Assembly: GCA_010356995.1 (NCBI GenBank)
Contig: ML996699.1
Span: 713,697 to 777,696, forward strand
DNA: 64,000 nucleotides
Origin: Trichodelitschia bisporula
Taxonomy: Eukaryota > Ascomycota > Dothideomycetes > Phaeotrichales > Phaeotrichaceae
Direction: 5' to 3'
Made by a program: the position numbers and the translations under genes. Positions 34,780 through 41,724 of the stretch are shown one piece after another. The first letter of the stretch is position 1. Every line of letters starts with the position of its first letter. The notes below the pieces were generated by a model. The model saw nothing but the letters and a program-made list of their open reading frames with translations, did not search any database and was not told the DNA's origin.

Positions 34780-35232
34780 ATGCCCAATACCAAGATTGGT
34801 ATCACGCGTACCCACTACGCCTGCCACCACAGCACTCTGATCATAACCCCGCCCGACTCCTGGGATTCTATGGCTTTGGGGGACCGGCAGGTTACTAGGC
34901 ACCACGTGTTTAATGACGACAAGTGCCCGGCGTGCAAGGCCGGGGTGGAGGAAGCTTCAAAGCAAGAGACCTTGGATCGCAAGGTCTCGAAACAAAAGGT
35001 CTTCGACCAAAAGTCGGACTACAAGGGTTCGATTCACGGGTCTGCGGACCCCAAGGCTTCAGACCACAAAGATTCGGATGATAAGCCATCGGACCACGAG
35101 CCCTCGGAACATGAGCCCTCGGAACATGAGGCCACGGAACACAAGCCCTCGGACCACGAGCCTTCGGATGAGTGGGTGAATAAGAACTGCGGGACCGAGA
35201 CCAAGAAGAATGATGAATCTCACCCAGAGTGA
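34780..35232 (+). CDS. small CxH/CxxC protein with acidic/His pentapeptide repeats, member C
   Basis: 150 residues, start MPNTKIGITRTHYACHHS. Cys15-x-His17 and Cys49-x2-Cys52 (DKCPACKAG) form the family CHCC set. Residues 93-130 are tandem pentapeptides of the form S-(D/E)-H-(E/K)-(P/A), rich in Asp, Glu and His. The C-terminus NKNCGTETKKND is shared with other members. The start context CCAAAATG is conserved in the family. It is the only repeat-bearing member on the plus strand. It carries its own promoter block and the family 3' block (35265-35370), so the whole transcription unit was copied in inverted orientation. The acidic/His tail might bind metal, but this is inference. Confidence 0.82.
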   Translation: MPNTKIGITRTHYACHHSTLIITPPDSWDSMALGDRQVTRHHVFNDDKCPACKAGVEEASKQETLDRKVSKQKVFDQKSDYKGSIHGSADPKASDHKDSDDKPSDHEPSEHEPSEHEATEHKPSDHEPSDEWVNKNCGTETKKNDESHPE

Positions 35233-36077
35233 TATCCATGCTACGTTAATCAGTCGTGTAATAGCTGCAAGTCTGGAAGCTTAACGGTCAGAGGCCGAGG
35301 GCCGGACGAGGCTGAGATGCAGCATGGATCAAGAGATTAGCCTAGTTCTAGTTTGGATTCAATGAAGGTCCATGAAATTGATCATCCGTGCCGCGTGCTC
35401 GCTGCTCTGCTTCCATAGTGCAGAGTGATGACGTTCTTCCGCATCCCAAAAATATCATCCACCTTAACACACAAATCGGACCGATAAGCCTTCACAAAAC
35501 ACTTTTCAAGCCGGGGACGAAGGTGTGTAGCGAAAGATCACCTTATCAGGCAAAGCCCCACCACAAGGCTGTCATCACATGACAAGCAACCCGCCCCAAT
35601 CGAACCTCGCGCCACAATCCACAGACGGACCACCACGTCAACGGTAACACAAACACCTCACCCCAACAGCTGGAGCCCAACAGCTTGAGCTCCGCCTAAC
35701 GCGTTAACATGGGGCCATACCCGCTATCACCCACGGAATCGGACACCTCCAACACGTGTAGCATCGCGCTCGGAGAGCTCGGGGGAAAGATCTCGACGGG
35801 CACCTCGCGGCGTTCGTATCCCTCCCAGCTATGAACAACCTCCCTTCGCCGCAAGCAACAAAACCGGATATACCGCGATCTAGCCCCTCCTTGCTCATTC
35901 CTATCCCCAGCTCCTGCGGGGCACGCGTTCTCATCACACGCCTCCATCCCCGCGTCAGGTTTTATCGTCCATCACTCAGAGCGGATTCCTTGCCCGCATT
36001 CGGACAAAAGTCCATCCCGCTTCCGGCCCCGCGATCCACCGTCGCGGTCAGACCGCGTCAGCATCGGTGCTTCAGAC
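35233..36077. other. intergenic with family 3' block
   Basis: Bases about 35265-35370 match, inverted, the 3' blocks of members D-H (GAGGCTGAGATG, TTAGCCTAG, ATTCAATGAA). The rest is upstream sequence of the Rieske-type gene. Minus-strand frames near 35.7-35.95 kb have no recognisable content. Confidence 0.55.
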
Positions 36078-37289
36078 ATGGCGCTTGAGTTTCTCGCCGC
36101 GCTCGCGAGGTGGGGCGTCGGTGCGGGCGGGTTAAATACTAAGCTCCGTACCGCTGGTGGCCCGGGTGGGACGGGCGGCAAGGCTGAACGCCGTGACGAC
36201 GACTGCACCGCCGACCCCGATAACGACCCAGTTATGGATCTGCCCAAGACGCTTCCTGCGAGTTGGTACCGCAGCGCGCCGCTGTATGCGCTCGAGCGGC
36301 GGGCTGTGTTTCTCAAGGTGCGTGCCCTGCTTCGGGATATGAACGTATGCTGATCCATGGGCAGGCGTGGTACCTCCTCGGCCCTGTGACGCGCTTCCTT
36401 CCCGACGAGCCGGTGCGGTATGAGATTGCGCAGGTGCGGTTGTGCGCTTCGCGCGGGGCAGGCGGGCTGAGGGACGTGAGCGTCGTGGACGAAGACACAG
36501 GCTTGCCGCTCCGCAGCTACATCACATCCTCGGGGCTAGTCTTTAGCACCATCTCGGGCGACGCGCCAAGTTTCGTCGAATTCTTCCCCGATCTCGAGCC
36601 GTTGCTCGCGCGGGTGGACTTCACCAGACTGCCGCACCGGCGGAGTATACGCTACGAGGGGAAGTTCAACTGGAAGACGATGGTGGACGGATACCAGGAG
36701 TGTTTGCACTGCCAATATACGCACCCGTCTTTCAGCGTCAACTACCCGCCGACCTTCTACAGCGTGTCGAACCACTGCAATTTCAGCCAACACATTGCCG
36801 ACCCGGCGAAGCCGGACGATGGGCTGTTTCTGTACTTCTTCCCCAATTGCACACTCAATGTGTACGGCGGTGGGATGAGCAGCTTCCGCGTGTGTCCTAC
36901 GACTGAGCCTGGTGTCACGCGTATGGAATTCGATTACTACCACGTGGCGGACGGGGCGGAGTTTGAGTCGTATTTTGCGTTTGTGAGACAGGTTGCGCAG
37001 GAGGATTTTGAGCTGTGTGAGAAGGCGCAGGCGAATCTGGAGCAGGGGGTTTATGTTGAGGGGGTGTTGAATCCGGATAAGGAGACGGGTGTTGCGTGTG
37101 AGTTGTCTTCTTCTTCCCCGTGGGTGCCAACTGACGTATATAGTCTACCAACAGCAGGTCCTCAAGCTGGTGGTTGCGCAGCACGAGGCGGACAAGCAGC
37201 GCGCGGGCTTGATGAGGGAGGCTGGGCCGATGCCCGTGCGGGACGGGGCGGGGAGGCATGCGCTGTGTGTGCAGAAGGCGACGGCATGA
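36078..37289 (+). CDS. Rieske oxygenase-like protein with mononuclear iron site but no [2Fe-2S] motif
   Basis: 372 residues. Exons: 36078-36317, 36365-37097 and 37144-37289; introns are GTGCGT...CAG (47 bp) and GTGAGT...TAG (46 bp). The joins give ERRAVFLKAWYLLGP and TGVAFYQQQVLK. The catalytic domain is complete and typical of the fungal choline-monooxygenase-like group: FNWKTMVDGYQECLHCQYTH supplies the two iron His, and VRQVAQEDFELCEKAQANL supplies the Asp ligand. FFPNCTLNVYGGGMSSFRV is also characteristic. The Rieske part is absent. The sequence passes from YEIAQVRLCASRGAGG almost directly to the last strands (PLRSYITSSGLVFSTISG), without CxH or CxxH. Without that cluster it cannot take electrons the usual way. 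It lies between inverted copies of the small-protein family. A later in-frame ATG at 36234 (MDLPKTLPASWYRS) is an alternative start. Confidence 0.88.
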
Positions 37290-37589
37290 TGCGGGCGCCG
37301 AGGGTGGCGGAAGGTAGGGTAGAGGTAGAGGTTTGATTGGCATGTACCATATCACGAGAAGTGCTTCAACCAATTCAAATTCCGTTCATTCATTGAATCT
37401 AAGCTAGGCTATAATACTATCGCACCCATGCGACATCCGAGCCTGTTCAAGCCCTTGGCCTTGGGCCATGAGCCTCGGGAATGCAGTTCTTACACGGCTC
37501 GTTGACTTAGTACGATGTCACTTTCTTGGTGGACTAAGCGTCAGCCGTCTTTGCCTCGGTTCCGCAGTTCTCACCATTGAGCCTAGCCT

Positions 37590-37904
37590 GGAGAAGGGTT
37601 GACGAGGAGTCAGAGGGCGTATGATCCGAAGACTTGTGGCCTGGGACTTTGTACTCCCGAAGGCTTATGGATACGAAGCCTCCGGGTCCGAACCCTTATC
37701 ATCCTAGGCCTCCTGGTCTGAAGCGATCTGGCCCGTCGTCGCCATGCGCTTCAGGAGCTCCGCACGGTGCTTACATCCCGGACACATGTCGTCCCTAAAC
37801 ACGACCTGTGAGAAAGCCTCGTCTGCTTGAAGACTAGGATTTGCGGTGTCAGTAACGGTTGCGACTTGGTGGTTGCAAATGAAGATGATACGCGTGAGAA
37901 CCAT
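37590..37904 (-). CDS. small CxH/CxxC protein, member D (probably truncated)
   Basis: Start MVLTRIIFICNHQVATV. Cys10-x-His12 and Cys41-x2-Cys44 (DDMCPGCKHR) keep the family spacing. The ATG frame ends at 37704 after 66 residues. Downstream, another frame still encodes the family's acidic/His tail (KSSDHTPSDSSSTLL) and the terminal NGENCGTEAK, closely matching member F. A frame change has therefore cut off the tail while leaving the Cys/His part intact. The promoter block is intact (TATA about 100 bp upstream), so a short protein may still be made. Confidence 0.65.
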
Positions 37905-38000
37905 TTCGGGTGGCTAGTTTGGGTTGGGGTGCTAGGTTGAGAAGGGGATGACTGATGGAGGTGGTTAGGGACAGAGAGGAGGGATCACGGCTCAAGCGGA

Positions 38001-38080
38001 GCTTTTATACTACCTTTCCAGTCACATCTCACCTCAGTCACCCTTCGTCTAGGTGGCTCGCTTGCATCAGTCACCATACC
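38001..38080 (-). promoter_or_regulatory. conserved family promoter block, member D
   Basis: On the minus strand it reads ATGGTGACTGATGC, CCACCTAGACGAAGGGTGAC and then GTGACTGGAAAGGTAGTATAAAAGC in short successive words. The TATA box is at 38003-38009. Confidence 0.8.
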
Positions 38081-38381
38081 TCCATTCCCGGTTCATCCTG
38101 TGGGTACGGTCACTCGCCGTGACACGGCTAGAGCGGAGTGTCTTCCCTATCATGAGAGTACTTGATCAAGCAATCCGGACTTTGTCCTTTCATTAAATCT
38201 AAGCTAGGCTACTACTATCCGACCTATATAGCATCTTAGCCTCGTGCGGCCTTGGGTCTGAGGCCGTTGAGCCTTCGGACGTGTAGTTCTTTTACAGCTC
38301 ACTGATATAGCGCGGGCATCACTCTCTCGACGAGAACTGAGCTTTGTTGTCCTTCATCTCGGTCCCGCGGTTTGAGTCCAC

Positions 38382-38645
38382 CTACTGGTCCGTAGGCTTA
38401 CGATCCGAGGGCTTGTCATCCGATAGCTTGAGTTCCGAAAGCATATGGTCCAGGGACTTATGATCCGAGCTCTCCTGATTCGAGGACTCATTCGTACCGG
38501 CCTTACAGTGGCGACATTTTTGCTCGGCGAAAATGTGCTGTGCACGCGTCCGCAGGTCCTCATGAGTAATTGAGCCTAGGCGATTGGGCAGGATTATGAT
38601 TATGGCGTCGTGGGGGCAGCTGACGTGGATTTGCAAGATAGGCAT
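38382..38645 (-). CDS. small CxH/CxxC protein, member E
   Basis: 87 residues, start MPILQIHVSCPHDAIII. Cys10-x-His12 and Cys44-x2-Cys47 (QKCRHCKAG). A short Ser/Asp/Lys tail (SELKLSDDKPSD) is shared with member G. The stop falls just before DNA that still resembles the family's terminal NRGTEMKDNK, so the protein may be slightly shorter than its ancestor. Start context CCAAAATG. Confidence 0.72.
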   Translation of the reverse strand: MPILQIHVSCPHDAIIIILPNRLGSITHEDLRTRAQHIFAEQKCRHCKAGTNESSNQESSDHKSLDHMLSELKLSDDKPSDRKPTDQ

Positions 38646-38691
38646 TTTGGGTAAAGGGAAATCGGGTGATACTTGGGTTGGCTGGTAAGTG

Positions 38692-38770
38692 GGCTTTTAT
38701 ACTACCTTTCTAGTCACTCGTCACCTCTATCACCTCCGTCTGGGTAACTGGCTGGTAGCAATCACTATAC
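38692..38770 (-). promoter_or_regulatory. conserved family promoter block, member E
   Basis: Reads GAAAGGTAGTATAAAAGC on the minus strand, with the TATA box at 38696-38702, only about 50 bp from the ATG, closer than in its relatives. Confidence 0.75.
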
Positions 38771-39057
38771 CTGCCGTTCCCGGGTTTACACGCGCTCGGC
38801 ATGGTGTCTCGTCATGATACTGCCCAGACAAATTATTTTACCATATACCGAGAAGTACTTCGCTTAATAAATCAATCAATTCAGATTCATTCATTCATTC
38901 ATTCATTCATTTATTCATTGAATTTAATCTAGACTACATTACTATCCGGCCCATACTACCATCTCAGCCTTGTCTGGCCTCGGGTCTTAGGCTATTGAGC
39001 TTCGGACTTGCAGCTTCTTAGACAGCTTAAAGTACAACCATCAGACTCTTGGTGATA

Positions 39058-39489
39058 CTAAGCACCGCTCTTCTCCGTTTCCGTTCCGCAGTCCTCATCC
39101 TTAAACTCAGTCCATAGAAGGGTTGACGAGGGTTCAGAGGGCTCGTGGTCTGAAGCCTCATGCTCCGATGACTTGTGGTCCGAAGCCTCGTGGTCCGATG
39201 ATTTGTAGTTCGAACCCTCATGCTCCGATGGCTCGTGGTCCGAACCCTCGTGCTCCGAAGCCTTACCCTCCGGAGCCTTATCATCCTCGGCCTGGTAGCC
39301 TGAAACATTGCGCCTATACTCCACAGCTACGCGGTTCAAGAGCTCATGGAGCTTGCACATGGGACAGATGTCTTCGCTGTACACGACCTCCGTAAAATGT
39401 GACTCGTCCCTAAGCAACCTAGGATCCTGACCGCTATCCATGCTTACGATCATGTGCTGGCAGCCGTAGAAGGTGCGATTGATGTCCAT
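39058..39489 (-). CDS. small CxH/CxxC protein with acidic/His pentapeptide repeats, member F
   Basis: 143 residues, start MDINRTFYGCQHMIVS. Cys10-x-His12 and Cys42-x2-Cys45 (DICPMCKLHELL) form the CHCC set. Residues 77-120 are tandem pentapeptides S-(D/E)-H-(E/K)-(P/A/G/S), and the end is DEDCGTETEKSGA. It is the best preserved member on the minus strand and the closest relative of D. The ATG context CCAAAATG and the promoter block at 39570-39650 are intact. Confidence 0.82.
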   Translation of the reverse strand: MDINRTFYGCQHMIVSMDSGQDPRLLRDESHFTEVVYSEDICPMCKLHELLNRVAVEYRRNVSGYQAEDDKAPEGKASEHEGSDHEPSEHEGSNYKSSDHEASDHKSSEHEASDHEPSEPSSTLLWTEFKDEDCGTETEKSGA

Positions 39490-39569
39490 TTTGGGCGATA
39501 GATATTTGGGTTGTGATGCTGAGTAAGGAAGGGGATGGTGGAGAGGAAGGATTGTGGGGGGAGAAGGAG

Positions 39570-39650
39570 GCTTTTATACTGCCTCTCCAGTCACTCCTCG
39601 CTTCTTGTCAACCTCCGCCTGGGTGATTGGCGGGCATCAGTCACCATACC
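39570..39650 (-). promoter_or_regulatory. conserved family promoter block, member F
   Basis: Minus strand: ATGGTGACTGATGC and GACTGGAGAGGCAGTATAAAAG, with the TATA box at 39572-39578, about 85 bp before the ATG. Confidence 0.78.
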
Positions 39651-39886
39651 TGCCATTTTACCATATCACGAGAAGTGCTTCAATCAAACAGTTCAGACTT
39701 CTTTCATTCATTAAATCTGAGCTTCGCTACCAGACTGCTATCTGACCCATGCAGCATCTCAGCCACGTGCGGCCTTGGGTCTAAGCCTTCGGACTTGCAG
39801 TTCTTACATAGTTTATTGACATAGTACAAATCTCACTCCGGCGAGACTAAACATTGCTCTTCTTCGGCTCGGGCGGCAGTTCGCAT

Positions 39887-40132
39887 TTACCTACTTTCCG
39901 AGGGCTTGTCGTCGGAGAGTTTGAGTTCCGAGAACATTTGGTCTAAGGATTCATGACCGGATGTCTCTTGGCCTGAGTTTTCCATTGTACTGGTCGTACA
40001 CGCGTGACAGCTGTCGTCGACAATTATGTGCTCTATGTGCGTCCGTGGGTCCCTAATAGAACCTGGGGAATCGGGCGGACCTATGATCGTGAGGCTGTGG
40101 GAGCAGGTGTAGTGGAATTGCAAGATAGCCAT
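39887..40132 (-). CDS. small CxH/CxxC protein, member G
   Basis: 81 residues, start MAILQFHYTCSHSLTII. Cys10-x-His12 and Cys42-x2-Cys45 (DSCHACTTS). The tail (SELKLSDDKPSESR) matches member E, and DNA beyond the stop still resembles the family's terminal CGTETKKS. Closest relative is E. Start context CCGAAATG. Confidence 0.72.
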   Translation of the reverse strand: MAILQFHYTCSHSLTIIGPPDSPGSIRDPRTHIEHIIVDDSCHACTTSTMENSGQETSGHESLDQMFSELKLSDDKPSESR

Positions 40133-40213
40133 TTCGGGTAAGGGGGAATTGGGTGATACTAGGCCGGCTGGTAAGTGTGTCTGATGAGAGAGAGGAAGGC
40201 GGGTGGAGAACGA

Positions 40214-40302
40214 GGCTTTTATACTACATTTCTCGTCACTCCTTGCCCCTAGTCACCTCCCTCTTGGTCACCTCAATCTAGGTAACTACTCGTATCAGTC
40301 AC
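40214..40302 (-). promoter_or_regulatory. conserved family promoter block, member G
   Basis: Minus strand: TACCTAGATTGAGGTGACC and then GAGAAATGTAGTATAAAAGC, with TATA about 85 bp before the ATG. Confidence 0.72.
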
Positions 40303-40485
40303 CTCGCCCAGGGACGTCACCAATCACTTCAACTTTCATTCATTCATTGAATCTAAGCTAGGCTACACTACTCTCCGACCATCTGGAATCTCAGCCCCAT
40401 CCGGCCTGGGCAGTCGACCGTCAGCTTTTGAGATTTGCAGTTGGTACTGGTTCATCGACGTAGTACGGATGTTACTCGAGTGAGA

Positions 40486-40842
40486 CTAAACCTCGCTCTT
40501 CTTCGTCTCGTGTCCGTTATTCGCATGCAAAAGCTCCCAATCCGCATCCATCGAGTGGTCCGTGGGCTTGTCGTCCGAGGACTTTTCATCCGAGGGTTTG
40601 CCGTCTGAGGCCTCGTCGTCCGAGGACTCGTCGCACACGCAGTGGTGGTGGCGACACTCGCACGAGCACTGGGACCCGCACTCGTCGTCCTCGGTCTTCG
40701 CGTCCTTACTGTACGGACAGTTGGTGTCGATGTGACGCACGTTCGAGATATCCGGCCTAGACCCATTATAGATGAGCTCCTGATCGTCACCAGCGGTGAT
40801 CTTGATGTGGTAACAGTCCTATTTGGTGAGCGTGAGACCCGG
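40486..40842 (-). pseudogene. array member H, Cys-rich, start lost
   Basis: Its beginning (GLTLTK, DCYHIKITAG) aligns with the first residues of member I (GLTYTN, LCGHIAMYAG). The ATG is gone, and a stop codon stands where I has Tyr. The rest is open to the family end HANNGHETKKSEV. An unusual Cys/His-rich insert (ECGSQCSCECRHHHCVC) precedes the acidic repeats (DEASDGKPSDEKSSDDKPTD). It starts only about 60 bp after the stop of I and has no promoter block of its own. It is therefore a decayed copy or, less likely, a second cistron. Confidence 0.6.
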
Positions 40843-40904
40843 TGGCGAGTCTGATGACGTCTTGAAGTCGTCAACTCAGGGCTTGGAGGGTGTGTGGACC
40901 GAGG

Positions 40905-41096
40905 TCAGGCGCTCCAGATGTCGTGAACCCAGGCATTTTCATGATAAAAGCCCATGCGATGACACTCCGGACACACGTTGCCGATGTTTTCCACCCTAGT
41001 GAAAACCGGCCCTTTCCCGGAATAAACGGGATCAACGCGGTGGCCGGCGTACATCGCGATGTGACCGCAGAGGTAATTCGTGTATGTGAGGCCCAT
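40905..41096 (-). CDS. small CxH/CxxC protein, member I
   Basis: 63 residues, start MGLTYTNYLCGHIAMYAG. Cys10-x-His12 and Cys42-x2-Cys45 (NVCPECHRMGF). It consists of little more than the CHCC core and lacks the acidic tail. Start context TTAAAATG. A diverged family promoter block lies at 41195-41310. Confidence 0.75.
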   Translation of the reverse strand: MGLTYTNYLCGHIAMYAGHRVDPVYSGKGPVFTRVENIGNVCPECHRMGFYHENAWVHDIWSA

Positions 41097-41724
41097 TTTA
41101 AGTAAAGGGATTTGGATTATGAGGTTGAGTTTGGAAAAAGATGGCTGGTGGAAGAGGATGGCGATGGAGAGGAAGGAGTGTAGCTCGAAAACGAGGCTTT
41201 ATGATACCTCTTCTGTGGCGCCTCACGTTTTGTCACCTCCATCGTGATCACCCCCGTCTCCATCTCCATCACCTCCATCTAGGTGGCTAACTCGGTTCTG
41301 TCACCATACTTGTCGCCGGCAGTTCTAACGCTGTTAACACGGTGCTTCGTCGTGATACCGCCCGGATAAAGTGACTTACCATTTCACGAGAAGTGAATTC
41401 AAGGGATCCAGCCTCCACACATACTCGTAGACATCGAAGACATCGAAGACATCGAAGCATGCACGTAAGGCAGGAGCACTGCTCTGCAGGAGGGAACATG
41501 ATGTAATATGCGCACATTGGGGGAAGGAGCATGCAAGTATACTTGACACCACTGTGTACTTCTTCTCGAGCGTCTTTTGACTCGCTTTTTCTTCTTGTCT
41601 TCCATTGACTCTTCACTTCACTGTAGCCATCTGCACGTGCTAAGCCTATGCTTCCGTTAAGGAAGACATCTCGGACTCAGAATGAACACCGGTGCAAGCC
41701 AAAACGGGTATCAAATTAAGCCGC
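41097..41724. other. intergenic: promoter of member I, array boundary, 9-bp repeat
   Basis: It holds the diverged promoter block of member I (41195-41310, with CCACCTAGATGGAGGTGA on the minus strand), the distal boundary word of the array (41377-41397) and a three-copy GACATCGAA repeat (about 41430-41456). No gene is seen. Confidence 0.6.

Larger units (their letters stand above)
37345..41397 (-). repeat. tandemly duplicated units carrying members D-I
   Basis: The minus-strand array is built of units of roughly 0.65-0.85 kb. The boundary word TACCATATCACGAGAAGTGC (or close variants) occurs at 37345, 38839, 39659 and 41377. A 3' block containing ATTGAATCTAAGCTAGGCTA and GCGGCCTTGGGTCT-like words starts at about 37388, 38193, 38925, 39705 and 40342. 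Each unit holds a 3' block, one coding region and a promoter block. The units are clearly diverged, so the duplications are not recent. Confidence 0.8.

Noticed and set aside
34431-34805. Minus-strand 124-residue frame upstream of member C
   Set aside because: It lies across the conserved promoter block, is not conserved as protein in the other copies, and conflicts with the TATA box.
29431-37289. The two Rieske-type genes as a single gene broken by insertion of the array
   Set aside because: They lie on opposite strands, each has its own start, conserved ERRA region, FNWK site and C-terminus, so they are separate paralogues.
38893-38930. (CATT)n run as a functional element
   Set aside because: It is a simple expansion within the family 3' block, absent or short in the other units.
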